Origin: Marinobacter manganoxydans MnI7-9
GTDB taxonomy: Bacteria > Pseudomonadota > Gammaproteobacteria > Pseudomonadales > Oleiphilaceae
DNA length: 64,000 nt
NCBI RefSeq assembly: GCF_000235625.1
Contig: NZ_AGTR01000084.1
Span: 1-64,000 of the forward strand
Reading direction: 5' to 3'
Shown here: positions 27,612-36,520 of the stretch, piece after piece
Numbering within the stretch: the first letter of the stretch is position 1
Layout of the letters: every line of letters starts with the position of its first letter
Made by a program: the position numbers and the translations under genes
The notes under the pieces: model-generated
The model's input: only the letters and a program-made list of their open reading frames with translations
The model's database searches: none
What the model was told of the DNA's origin: nothing

Positions 27612-28052
27612 ATGAACAACGCATTCCTGAACAAACTGATCGCCACTGACGCAGGCTGGGGCGCTCTGGCCCTTCGAATTCCCGTCGGTATCATTTTCGC
27701 CGCTCATGGCGCCCAGAAACTGTTTGCCTGGTTTGGCGGCTATGGCCTGGAAGGCACAGGACAATGGATGGATTCCATCGGGCTGAGTCCCGGCTACCTG
27801 ATGGCCTTGTTGGCCGGCGGTGCGGAATTCTTTGGTGGCCTGGCTCTGATCATCGGCCTGCTGGTTCGCCCCGCCAGCGCGGTACTGGCATTCGCCATGC
27901 TGATCGCCATTTTCAGCGTTCATATCGGCAACGGCCTGTTCATGAGTAACAATGGTTACGAGTTTGGCCTGGCCTTGCTGGCCGTATCGGTATCCCTGGT
28001 ATTCAGCGGCGCAGGCCGCGCGTCCATTGACCGCGCGATTGCAGCCCGATAA
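27612..28052 (+). CDS. DoxX family membrane protein
   Basis: This 146-residue inner-membrane protein has four hydrophobic helices and the family motif HGAQKLFAWFGG in the first helix pair. GGAG lies nine bases before the ATG. The DoxX/YqjF family includes subunits of quinol oxidases and stress-related membrane proteins, but most members, including those beside DOPA[15 protein letters not shown] genes, have no proven role. It is probably co-transcribed with the dioxygenase 25 bp downstream. Confidence 0.85.
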   Translation: MNNAFLNKLIATDAGWGALALRIPVGIIFAAHGAQKLFAWFGGYGLEGTGQWMDSIGLSPGYLMALLAGGAEFFGGLALIIGLLVRPASAVLAFAMLIAIFSVHIGNGLFMSNNGYEFGLALLAVSVSLVFSGAGRASIDRAIAAR

Positions 28053-28077
28053 CCACCGCAACCCGGAGGAGCAAATC

Positions 28078-28851
28078 ATGAGTCTGTTTGTTTCCCACGG
28101 CGCTCCCACCTTTGCGCTGGAGCCGGGCCTTGCTGGCCCGGCCCTGACAGAGCTGGGCAAACGCCTGACCCGGCCCGCAGCTGTGCTGGTGGTTTCACCA
28201 CACTGGATGACGGAAGAAATCCGGGTAGGCGTCTCGGAAACACCCGAGACGATTCACGATTTTCGGGGTTTTCCACCCGAACTCTATAACCTCGACTATC
28301 CGGCACCAGGCCATCCGAAACTTGCGCGAACTGCTCTGGCGTTGTTGGAGGCAGGGGGCTGGAAGGCCAGTGCTGACGAGACCCGGGGGCTGGATCACGG
28401 GGCCTGGGTGCCAATGATGCACCTGTTCCCTGATCATTCGGTTCCGGTATTCCAGGTTTCGATGCCAACGGATCTTGGGCCTGCGTCTGCCTGGCGGTTG
28501 GGCCAGACCCTGCAGCCGCTCGAGCATGATGGTGTGCTCATCATCGGATCAGGCAGCCTTACCCACAATCTGTATGAGGTTCGCTGGGGTGACCCGAACG
28601 CATCCGGGTATGCGAGGGAATTCACGGATTGGGTCCGTGCCAAAGTGCAGGACGGCGACCATCAGCAACTGATAGCAGCGTTGGAGGAGGCCCCCCATGC
28701 CAAGCGGGCGCACCCAACCACCGAGCATTTTCTACCTTTGCTGGTGGCCGCCGGTGCAGCCGGGGAGCAGCAACCCGGCGGGCTGATTGATGGCGGGATC
28801 GAACACGGTGTTCTGGCCATGGATGCCTTCGTTTTTCAGCACCCAGCCTGA
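28078..28851 (+). CDS. LigB/YgiD-type extradiol ring-cleavage dioxygenase
   Basis: A 257-residue class III extradiol dioxygenase. Metal ligands are visible in SHGAPT (His7) and in SPHW, and LDHGAWVPMMHLFP and RAHPTTEHFLPLLVA carry the conserved His and Glu residues. It matches the 4,5-DOPA dioxygenase group (YgiD, a zinc or iron enzyme). A strong GGAGGA precedes the ATG. With the upstream DoxX gene it forms a unit opposite a LysR regulator, probably for detoxification of catechols. The natural substrate is unknown. Confidence 0.87.
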   Translation: MSLFVSHGAPTFALEPGLAGPALTELGKRLTRPAAVLVVSPHWMTEEIRVGVSETPETIHDFRGFPPELYNLDYPAPGHPKLARTALALLEAGGWKASADETRGLDHGAWVPMMHLFPDHSVPVFQVSMPTDLGPASAWRLGQTLQPLEHDGVLIIGSGSLTHNLYEVRWGDPNASGYAREFTDWVRAKVQDGDHQQLIAALEEAPHAKRAHPTTEHFLPLLVAAGAAGEQQPGGLIDGGIEHGVLAMDAFVFQHPA

Positions 28852-28863
28852 ACGGTCAGCGAA

Positions 28864-31356
28864 CTACGCTGCCGGTTGGCGGCGGTCCCGGACAGACTGG
28901 ATCCATTTGTAAAATACCGGGACCAGCAATGTGCCCAGAACGGTGGCGGCAACCATGCCACTGAGAACCGTAATACCGAGGCTTACCCGGCTTGCAGCCC
29001 CGGCGCCACTGGCAAAGCCCGCTGCCGCCTCCCCGGAGATGGTTACCGAGCGCTTCAAGTTGAAATGCTGGATGCTTGAGGGCCCGAGCACAGGCTGGAG
29101 CGAAGCCAGCGTGGTCAGTGGCACCATGTCGCCATCCCGGTTGCGGACAAAGTAATGGGACAGGTCCTCCGGACGCTGCCGGAACTCGCCTTCGGCCTGA
29201 AGAAGTACGCGGTAGTTCTTACCGAACCGGGTGAAGTCATTCACGTAGAGCGAGCCGAGCTGGGTCTGCAGGGTAGAGAAGATATCGGAGAGCTCAATAC
29301 CCAGGGCCTTGGCTTTATTCCTCTCAACCTCCAGCAGATATTGCGGAATGTTCGCGCGATAGGTGCTGTAAACACGGGATAGCTCTTTACGCTGATTGGC
29401 CTCGTAGATGAGACCATTCATCACCTGGGCCAGTTCCGAGACATCCCTGCCCTGGTTGTCTTGCAGCCGGAAATTGAAGCCGGAGGAGGTACCCAGGCCC
29501 GGAATCGGAGGCGGGTTGAAGACCATCACCTGGGCCTCGGGGATTGTCCAGAGCCCGGAGTAGAGCCGGGGGATCACCGCGCTCAGCCCCAGAGCTGGCT
29601 CTTCCCGGTCTTCCCAGTCCTTGAGCATGACGATTCCCAGACCGTTGTTGGTGGCAGCGCCGCCCAGCAACGAGAAGCCAGACACGGTGATGAAATCGGT
29701 CACTGCCGGATCTTCCAGAACCATATCAGTAACTTTGCCGAGTACGGCTTCGGTGCGCTCGAGGGAAGCAGCATCGGGCAATTGCACATCCACGAACAGG
29801 AAGCCCTGGTCTTCCGGCGGCACGAACGCCGATGGCACGGATTTGAACAGGCCGGCCCCAGCGACCAGTATCACCACCAGGGTCACGCCAACGAGAGCGC
29901 CTTTGCGTAGCAGCTGCACGACCAGCTTTGAGTAACCACCGGTTGTTCGCGTAATCAGTAACTCGAAGGGCCGGAGCCAACCAATGGTCTTTTCTCCGCC
30001 TTTTCCGAGCAGCGCGACGCAAAGGGCCGGGCTGAGGGTAAGAGCGTTTATGGAGGAGATGATCACGGCTACCGAGATGGTGACCGAGAATTGTTGGTAG
30101 AATTTTCCGGTGATCCCCGGCATGAAGGCCACCGGTACGAACACGGCCAGCAACACCAGCGTGGTGGCAATCACCGGCCCTGTGACTTCCGCCATTGCCT
30201 TGGTAACTGCCTCTCGTATCGGCAGCTTCTCCTCGGCAAGGATGCGCTCAACGTTCTCGATAACCATGATGGCGTCATCCACCACAATGCCAATCGCCAG
30301 AACCAGCCCGAACAGCGTGATGGTGTTGATGGAATAACCCAGCACAGCCATAACAGCAAAGGTGCCGATCAGGGAGACCGGGATCGCGATACTGGGAATC
30401 AGCGTGGCCCGCCAGTTCTGCAGGAACAGGAACACCACCAGGATCACCAGGCCGACGGCCTGGAACAGGGTAACGATGACTTCGCTGATGGAGCGGCTGA
30501 TAAACTCCGTGGTGTCGTACAGTACGGTGTGATTCACACCCTCCGGAAAACTCGCGGACGCCTCATCAACCAGTGCTTTTACCCGTTCCGCGACCTCCAG
30601 AGCATTGGCATCGGGCAGCTGGTAGATCACCAGGAATGCCGTGTCCTGATTGTTCAGTTTCGCGGTGGAGGTATAGGAACGGGAGCCCAGTTCGATACGC
30701 CCGACGTCTCTGAGGCGCACAAAACCGCCATCGGGCCTTGAGCGGAGAATGGTCTGGGCGAACTCGTCGGGATCTGACAGGCGCTCCCGGGTCTGAATGC
30801 TGTAGACAAACTGCTGGCCCGCAGGCACGGGCGGCTGGCCGAGTTTGCCGGCCGCGACAATCTGGTTCTGCTCACGAAGCGCGGCAGCAACCTCGGCGAC
30901 GGTCACATCCAGTGAGGCCATCCGGCGGGGATCCAGCCAGACTCGCATGCTGTAATCTTTCGCGCCCATCACTTCCGCAGAACCGACGCCTGGCACCCGA
31001 CCAAGGGCTTCGACCAGGTTATTGGAGGCGTAGTTGCTGAGAAAGACGCCGTCGAGATCCGGTCGCTCGGAGGTCAGGTTGATACCCATCAGCATGTTGC
31101 CAGCCTGCTTGCTGACCACCACGCCCTGTCGCCGGACTTCATCGGGCAAAAACGGTTCCGCCAGGGCAACGCGGTTCTGGACGTTTACCTGGGCGCTGGC
31201 CCCGGGAAGCGATGCGGTCACCTGAACCTGGGGCGGGGCCATGTCCGGATACATATTGACCGGCAGAATGCGTAACGCCAGTAGCCCGGCCAGGGTAATC
31301 AGGATGGAAATAACAAACGCAAACTTCGGTCGATGGATAAAAACCCGGCTGATCAT
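28864..31356 (-). CDS. MexF-like RND permease with two internal in-frame deletions
   Basis: This is an HAE1-type proton antiporter of only 830 residues; the family is about 1040-1060. Compared with MexF-type proteins, about 50 residues of the first porter subdomain are missing between LPGASAQ and VNVQNRV. About 160 residues are missing between AAAGFASG and AGAASRVSLG, which removes several C-terminal helices including the region of the essential TM10 Lys. The proton-relay Asp pair in VVDDAIMVIENVER is kept. Both joints fall on short repeats and preserve the frame. The protein is unlikely to be an active pump. The start overlaps the adaptor gene by 4 bp. No outer-membrane factor is nearby. Confidence 0.85.
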   Translation of the reverse strand: MISRVFIHRPKFAFVISILITLAGLLALRILPVNMYPDMAPPQVQVTASLPGASAQVNVQNRVALAEPFLPDEVRRQGVVVSKQAGNMLMGINLTSERPDLDGVFLSNYASNNLVEALGRVPGVGSAEVMGAKDYSMRVWLDPRRMASLDVTVAEVAAALREQNQIVAAGKLGQPPVPAGQQFVYSIQTRERLSDPDEFAQTILRSRPDGGFVRLRDVGRIELGSRSYTSTAKLNNQDTAFLVIYQLPDANALEVAERVKALVDEASASFPEGVNHTVLYDTTEFISRSISEVIVTLFQAVGLVILVVFLFLQNWRATLIPSIAIPVSLIGTFAVMAVLGYSINTITLFGLVLAIGIVVDDAIMVIENVERILAEEKLPIREAVTKAMAEVTGPVIATTLVLLAVFVPVAFMPGITGKFYQQFSVTISVAVIISSINALTLSPALCVALLGKGGEKTIGWLRPFELLITRTTGGYSKLVVQLLRKGALVGVTLVVILVAGAGLFKSVPSAFVPPEDQGFLFVDVQLPDAASLERTEAVLGKVTDMVLEDPAVTDFITVSGFSLLGGAATNNGLGIVMLKDWEDREEPALGLSAVIPRLYSGLWTIPEAQVMVFNPPPIPGLGTSSGFNFRLQDNQGRDVSELAQVMNGLIYEANQRKELSRVYSTYRANIPQYLLEVERNKAKALGIELSDIFSTLQTQLGSLYVNDFTRFGKNYRVLLQAEGEFRQRPEDLSHYFVRNRDGDMVPLTTLASLQPVLGPSSIQHFNLKRSVTISGEAAAGFASGAGAASRVSLGITVLSGMVAATVLGTLLVPVFYKWIQSVRDRRQPAA

Positions 31357-32522
31357 TGGCTCGCCTCACCCGTCTGGATGAGTGCTCCGGTTTGCGGGTC
31401 AATCTGTTTTTGAGCAGCACTGACTGTGACTCCGGGCCGAACTTTCTGGAGGCCCTCCACAATCACCTGGTCACCGGCTTCGAGCCCTGAGTTGACCACC
31501 AGCAGCGCTCCTTCCCGAGAGCCGGTCTGGATGAAGTGCTGGGCAACCTGATTCTGGTCATCAACCACCAGAACAAACTTTCCTTCAATGGTCTCCTGAA
31601 CCGCTACCTGAGGGACAAGCACCTTGGCCTCACCCGACTGCCCCTCAACCCGGAGTGTCACGTACAGGCCTGGCACGAGGACCGCATCGGGATTGGGGAA
31701 GACCGCTCGCATCTCGACGGTCCCCGTACTGGCATCGGTCTGTACGTCGGCGAAATCCAGCACACCAGGCTGCTCATAGCGCTCGCCATCTGGCAGGGTA
31801 AGATAGAGCCCCAGGGATCTGGATAGCGCTTGAGCAGATTCCGCTCCCCGGCGGCGGAAGTTAATAAAGTCAGCCTCATTGATCTGGAATTCGACGTAGA
31901 CAGGGTCGGTAACCTGGATAGAGGTTATTGCTCCAGAAGAGGGACTGACCACGGCTCCTACGTCATAGTTCAGGCGGCCGATCCAGCCATCAAAGGGTGC
32001 TCGTATTTCAGAGTACTCGAGGTTACTTCCTGCCTTCTGAACGGCCGCCTGGGCAGCCTGAAGGCGGCTTTCAGCTGCGCTGAAGCGGTCTTTGAGTTTG
32101 TCCAGGTCTGCAGCCGACAGGAAGCCTTTCTCCGACACTTCTTCCCCTCGTTTCAGATTTCGGCTCGCAGAATCCACTTCGGCGCGGGCCGCAGCCAGTT
32201 CTGCATCCGCCTGTTGGAGATCAGCGCTTGCGCGAGTGTCCTCAAGCCGGATCAGGAGCTCGCCCTGGCTGACTTTCGCGCCCTCGGTAAAAAGAATTTC
32301 CCGGATTTCCGCTTCTATGCGCGGCGTGATATCCGCTTTGGCGGAAGCGGCCGTTCTGGCAACAAACTCCCGGGAAGGCCGGATTTCACTGGCCTCAAGT
32401 ACCACCACGGAAACGGCAACGGGACTGGTTTGCTTTGGCTCCTGAGGCTCGGAACAGCCTGCCAACAACAAAACTGCACACAGTGAAACTACGGCAATGC
32501 GGAATTTCTTATAGCCTTCCAT
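31353..32522 (-). CDS. RND efflux periplasmic adaptor (MexE-like lipoprotein)
   Basis: A full-length 389-residue membrane fusion protein. Lipobox LAGC places the anchor at Cys23. It has a split lipoyl domain, an alpha-helical hairpin (about 100-160, Ala/Glu-rich), and beta-barrel and membrane-proximal domains. The ATG giving MEGYKKFRIA is chosen because it puts a normal lipoprotein signal at the N terminus. It is the first gene of the pump operon and looks intact, unlike its permease partner. Confidence 0.88.
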   Translation of the reverse strand: MEGYKKFRIAVVSLCAVLLLAGCSEPQEPKQTSPVAVSVVVLEASEIRPSREFVARTAASAKADITPRIEAEIREILFTEGAKVSQGELLIRLEDTRASADLQQADAELAAARAEVDSASRNLKRGEEVSEKGFLSAADLDKLKDRFSAAESRLQAAQAAVQKAGSNLEYSEIRAPFDGWIGRLNYDVGAVVSPSSGAITSIQVTDPVYVEFQINEADFINFRRRGAESAQALSRSLGLYLTLPDGERYEQPGVLDFADVQTDASTGTVEMRAVFPNPDAVLVPGLYVTLRVEGQSGEAKVLVPQVAVQETIEGKFVLVVDDQNQVAQHFIQTGSREGALLVVNSGLEAGDQVIVEGLQKVRPGVTVSAAQKQIDPQTGALIQTGEASQ

Positions 32523-32635
32523 CGTCTGTCTTCCCTGAAATGGCAGTCTCTTGGCGGGGTTCAATCAAGTCGAAAATAAGATTAGTCGAATCTTTGCTAT
32601 ATTTCCCTGAATCGTTCGTTTCAGAGATCCACTCA

Positions 32636-33163
32636 ATGAAAATCCCCAAAACCGTAAAATTTACTTCCGTCATCATCGGGCTTTCCCTGGCGGGATGCTC
32701 AATTCAGAACACGCTGTCACTGGGCGTTGACGATCCCTGCGCCTCACTGAAAGGCATCGTTGCTGATTACCCCTCTGGTTTTGAGGCTTACCGTGGCAGC
32801 TCCAATAGTTTCAGCTCGGTAACTGTCTACAATGCCAAAGAACAGATAATCCGCGGACACTGCGAAGTCTGGAGCTGGGCCAATAACGACAGCGCCTACG
32901 TCTGCTCCGGCAATACTCCCAACGACGAGGTGGCGACCACCAGGTACAACACGGCTGTAAACTGGATGGGGCAGTGCCTGGGTGATAGCTGGTCAAGCAC
33001 TGAAGGGGAAAGAACGAGGGATGGGATGAATGCAGGAATGGTCACCCGGTTCAGCGCGGCTGAGGCTGGGAAACCGAATGTATCGGTTCACAAGGTGGCC
33101 TTCCGCGGCGATTCAGCGGTTTATGTGTATGTGGGTACACCCAGTCGTTTGGCGGAGTTCTAA
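32636..33163 (+). CDS. Small lipoprotein of unknown function
   Basis: A 175-residue exported protein with lipobox LAGC (Cys21). The mature part is Ser-, Thr- and Asn-rich with five further Cys residues and no domain I recognise. It stands alone: the pump operon lies upstream on the other strand and a terminator lies directly downstream. The upstream 110 bp must contain its promoter and that of the adaptor gene. Confidence 0.65.
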   Translation: MKIPKTVKFTSVIIGLSLAGCSIQNTLSLGVDDPCASLKGIVADYPSGFEAYRGSSNSFSSVTVYNAKEQIIRGHCEVWSWANNDSAYVCSGNTPNDEVATTRYNTAVNWMGQCLGDSWSSTEGERTRDGMNAGMVTRFSAAEAGKPNVSVHKVAFRGDSAVYVYVGTPSRLAEF

Positions 33164-33189
33164 CCCGAGAAACCCTGCCAGTTGAACAA

Positions 33190-33222
33190 CAAAAAGGGCC
33201 ACCCCCAGAGGTGGCCCTTTTT
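33190..33222. terminator. Bidirectional intrinsic terminator
   Basis: AAAAAGGGCCACC (33191-33203) pairs with GGTGGCCCTTTTT (33210-33222) around a 6-nt loop. It separates the small lipoprotein gene from the convergent end of livM and carries a U-tract for both strands. Confidence 0.92.
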
Positions 33223-33244
33223 GTTTTCCGAGCTAAAGCAGGCG

Positions 33245-34240
33245 TCAGCCCAGGTTCTTTTTCACGAACTTCTGGATCTCTCCCACGATACCGCTACGGA
33301 ATGCCAGTACCGTCAGGACGAAAATCCCGCCGAGGATTGGGTCCACCCAGTCACGCAGGGCACCCTGGGACAACTGGTACTCGATGTTCACCACGAAGGT
33401 GGCACCAACCACCGGGCCCAACAGTGTTCCCATACCACCAACCAGAGTCATCAGGATGACCTCGCCCGACATATGCCAGTGGGCATCGTTGAGGGAGGCA
33501 AGCTGGAACACCACAGACTTCATGGAACCGGCCAGACCGGCCAGGGCCGCCGAGATGACGAACGCGAGCACCTTGTAGCGATCGACGTTGTAGCCCAGGG
33601 AGACGGCACGGGGTTCGTTCTGCTTGATCGCCTTCAGCACCTGGCCGAACGGACTACCGACGATACGCTGTACCAACAGGTAGCAGGCGATGAACACCGC
33701 CAGGACGAAGTAATACATGTTCAGGTTGTCTTCAAGATTGATGAAGCCCAACAACTCGCCACGAGGAATGCCGTGCATACCGTCCTCACCACCCGTGAAT
33801 TCAGACTGGACGAAGAAGAAGAACACAAGCTGGGCAAGCGCGAGGGTTACCATCGCGAAATAGATACCCTGGCGACGAATCGACAGCAACGCAAAGCCAG
33901 TACCGAGCACTGTGGCCGCCAGCGTACCGGCGATGATGCCCATCTCGGTGCTTAGCCCGCTGTAATTACTGAGCAGGTAACCGGTGGTGTAGCCCCCTGT
34001 GGCCAGGAAGGCTGCGTGGCCAAATGACAACAGGCCGGTGAAGCCGAACAGAAGGTTGAACGCCACCGCAAACAGCGCGAAGCACAGGATCTTCATGAGG
34101 AAGACCGGATAGATCATGAACGGTGCCGCCAGCAGGAGGAGCAGCAGGACACCGTTCAGCATCATCTTTTTGCGATCCTGAGCGGCCTGTTCCTGAACGA
34201 TAGCCTTGTGAATGTCGGCGGAATTGACTGGCTGATTCAT
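33245..34240 (-). CDS. livM: Branched-chain amino acid-type ABC permease (LivM)
   Basis: This 331-residue inner-membrane permease has about ten hydrophobic segments and the LivM motif NLLFGFTGLLSFGHAAFLATGGYT. The ATPase-contact loop includes GRNP-like residues within FGQVLKAIKQNEPRAVSLG. It lies 2 bp after livH and ends the operon. The substrate of the importer cannot be read from the permease. Family members carry branched-chain amino acids, amides, urea or aromatic acids. Confidence 0.88.
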   Translation of the reverse strand: MNQPVNSADIHKAIVQEQAAQDRKKMMLNGVLLLLLLAAPFMIYPVFLMKILCFALFAVAFNLLFGFTGLLSFGHAAFLATGGYTTGYLLSNYSGLSTEMGIIAGTLAATVLGTGFALLSIRRQGIYFAMVTLALAQLVFFFFVQSEFTGGEDGMHGIPRGELLGFINLEDNLNMYYFVLAVFIACYLLVQRIVGSPFGQVLKAIKQNEPRAVSLGYNVDRYKVLAFVISAALAGLAGSMKSVVFQLASLNDAHWHMSGEVILMTLVGGMGTLLGPVVGATFVVNIEYQLSQGALRDWVDPILGGIFVLTVLAFRSGIVGEIQKFVKKNLG

Positions 34241-34242
34241 GG

Positions 34243-35130
34243 TTATGCCTCCTTACCGAACAAGCCACTGGGCCGGAACATAAGAACCAGAACCATGACC
34301 AGGAAGATGATCGCCGAGGATGCCGGCGGGTAGAAGGTTTTGGTGAGCCCTTCAATCACGCCCATCAGAATACCGGTGATGATGGCGCCGCCGATGGAGC
34401 CCATACCGCCGATAACCACCACGGCGAAGACCGTAATCAGTGTGGCCGACCCCATGACCGGTGTCACCGAGTAGATGGGCGCGGCCAGAACACCTGCAAA
34501 GGCTGCCAGCGCAACACCAAACCCGTAGGTGAGGCTAATCAGAAGCGGCACGTTAATGCCAAAACCCTGCATCAATTGAGAGTCTTCCGTGCCGGCCCGC
34601 AGGTAGGCGCCCAGCTTGGTTTTCTCAATCACGAACCAGGTTGCAAAGCAGACGACCAGTGCCGCTACGATGACCCAGGCCCGGTAGTACGGCATGAACA
34701 TGAAGCCGAGGTTTACGCCACCCTTGAACATGTCCGGCATGGTGTAGCGAAGCCCGGAAACCCCGAACCAGTTCACCAGTACACCCGAGATGATCAGCGC
34801 GACGCCGAACGTCAGCAGCAGACTGTAGATGTGATCCTGCCCCGCAATGCGACGCAGCAGAAAATATTCAATGGCGACACCGAAGGCACCAACCAGAAGT
34901 GGCGCCAGCAATAAGGCGACCCAGTAATTCACGCCCAGATAGTCGAACATCAGGACGGTGGTCAAAGCACCGAGCATATACATTGCGCCATGGGCAAAAT
35001 TGATGATCTTCAGCAGACCGAAGATGACCGCGAGCCCAAGGCTCAGAAGGGCGTAAAAGGCGCCGTTGATTATTCCGATCAGGAGCTGGCCGGATAGCAC
35101 AGCTAAAGGGACGCCGAAAATCATGGACAT
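34243..35130 (-). CDS. livH: Branched-chain amino acid-type ABC permease (LivH)
   Basis: A 295-residue permease with eight or more helices, including the LivH hallmark INGAFYALLSLGLAVIFGLLKIINFAHG near the N terminus (shown in part: LSLGLAVIFGLL). It pairs with LivM. Its start follows livK by about 106 bp that contain a hairpin, so its expression may be lower than that of the binding protein. Confidence 0.88.
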   Translation of the reverse strand: MSMIFGVPLAVLSGQLLIGIINGAFYALLSLGLAVIFGLLKIINFAHGAMYMLGALTTVLMFDYLGVNYWVALLLAPLLVGAFGVAIEYFLLRRIAGQDHIYSLLLTFGVALIISGVLVNWFGVSGLRYTMPDMFKGGVNLGFMFMPYYRAWVIVAALVVCFATWFVIEKTKLGAYLRAGTEDSQLMQGFGINVPLLISLTYGFGVALAAFAGVLAAPIYSVTPVMGSATLITVFAVVVIGGMGSIGGAIITGILMGVIEGLTKTFYPPASSAIIFLVMVLVLMFRPSGLFGKEA

Positions 35131-35189
35131 TGGGCTAACTCCAGAAGCAGCACAGGGATTGTTTTTTGGCTTTATTCTTTTCCGTTTTC

Positions 35190-35225
35190 ATGGGTTCGCC
35201 CTGCCCTGTTGCAGGACGAACCCAT
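35190..35225 (-). terminator. Intercistronic hairpin between livK and livH
   Basis: ATGGGTTCG (35190-35198) pairs with CGAACCCAT (35217-35225); CCTG/CAGG pair further inside. It begins just after the livK stop. There is no U-tract on the minus strand, so it more likely protects the livK mRNA end or causes partial termination, giving more binding protein than permease. Confidence 0.5.
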
Positions 35226-35236
35226 AACGGTCGCTT

Positions 35237-36448
35237 TTAGTTATTGACCAGCTTGCACTTGCTCTCGGAGAGCGGACGGTAGGACTCTTCGGCCGGGATG
35301 GTCCGCAGAATCTTGTACAGATCCCACTCGTTCTTGGACTCGGCCGGGGTCTTCACTTCCGCCAGGTACATATCGTGCACCATGCGGCCGTCAACGCGGA
35401 TCTTGCCGTTCTTGGCAAACATGTCGTTGATCGGAGTGTCCATCATCTGCTTGCGCACAGTCTGGGCATCGTCAGAACCGGTGGCCTCTACGGCTTTCAG
35501 GTACTGCATGGCGCTGGAGTAGATGCCAGCGTGAACCATGGTCGGACGCACGCCGGTTTCTTCCATGAAGCGATCAGACCACTCACGGGTTTCATCGTTC
35601 ATGTCCCAGTACCAACCGGTGGTGAGCTGGATACCCTGGGCCGTCTGAGCGCCAAGCGCATGTACGTCAGTCAGGAACAGCAGCAGTGCCGCCAGAGTCT
35701 GGCCGGACTGGGTTACGCCGAACTCACTGGCGGTGGTGATGGCGTTGGTTGTGTCGGCGCCGGCGTTTGCCAGACCGATAACATCAGCACCGGATGCCTG
35801 AGCCTGCAGGATGAACGATGAGAAGTCCTGAGTGGGGAACGGATGACGCACTGAACCGATGATTTCACCACCGTTGGCTTCGACCACGCGAGTCACGTCG
35901 CCTTCCAAAGCATGACCGAAAGCGTAATCGGCAGTCAGCATGTACCAGGTTTTGCCACCTTCTTTAACGACCGCACTGGCGGTGCCGTTGGCCAGCGGAT
36001 AGGTGTCGTAAACGTAGTGGATGTGGTTCGGGGTACAGTGCTCGTTGGTGATGCTGGAAGCCGCTGAACCGGAAATGATACCGAGGCGATCGTGCTCTTC
36101 CAGAATCTTGCTCACGGCGATGGAAACAGAGGAAGCCACCATACCGGCTACGAGATCGACATCCTCGTTCTCAACCCAGCGACGTACGGTGCTGGATGAG
36201 GTATCCGGGCTGTTACGGTCATCGGCGCTCACCACTTCAATCTTGGCGCCATTTACCTGGCCACCAAAATCGGCAATCGCCATTTCCAGGGCTTTCAGCC
36301 CGTTGGGGCCTGCCAGATCACGGTAAGTGCCGGACATGTCCGCCAGATAACCGATCTTGACCGTGTCGTTGGAAATGGCCGCCTGGGCTCCGCCTACCAT
36401 CATGGCTGATGCAACGGCTGATGTCAGAAGCTTTTTCATCATTGTCAT
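35237..36448 (-). CDS. livK: Substrate-binding protein of the liv-type importer
   Basis: A 403-residue Leu/Ile/Val-type binding protein. The signal peptide of about 23 residues ends AQA-AIS, and the mature start DTVKIGYLADMSGTYRDLAGP is the usual first strand and ligand loop (core motif YLADMSGTY). GGAG eight bases upstream supports the first ATG. The sequence is closer to the binding proteins for amides, aromatic acids or urea-like compounds than to E. coli LivK, but specificity cannot be read. The neighbouring CoA ligase suggests an organic acid. Confidence 0.85.
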   Translation of the reverse strand: MTMMKKLLTSAVASAMMVGGAQAAISNDTVKIGYLADMSGTYRDLAGPNGLKALEMAIADFGGQVNGAKIEVVSADDRNSPDTSSSTVRRWVENEDVDLVAGMVASSVSIAVSKILEEHDRLGIISGSAASSITNEHCTPNHIHYVYDTYPLANGTASAVVKEGGKTWYMLTADYAFGHALEGDVTRVVEANGGEIIGSVRHPFPTQDFSSFILQAQASGADVIGLANAGADTTNAITTASEFGVTQSGQTLAALLLFLTDVHALGAQTAQGIQLTTGWYWDMNDETREWSDRFMEETGVRPTMVHAGIYSSAMQYLKAVEATGSDDAQTVRKQMMDTPINDMFAKNGKIRVDGRMVHDMYLAEVKTPAESKNEWDLYKILRTIPAEESYRPLSESKCKLVNN

Positions 36449-36520
36449 TGTTGTATCTCCGCTACTGTCTTGCGTTGGTTCGGGTTGTTGTTACTTTTCT
36501 TGCTCTCGTCCTATCCGGGA

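Noticed and set aside
28864-31356. Frameshift explanation for the short RND permease
   Set aside because: The reading frame is continuous through both joints and the flanking sequences match the family on both sides, so segments are missing rather than shifted.
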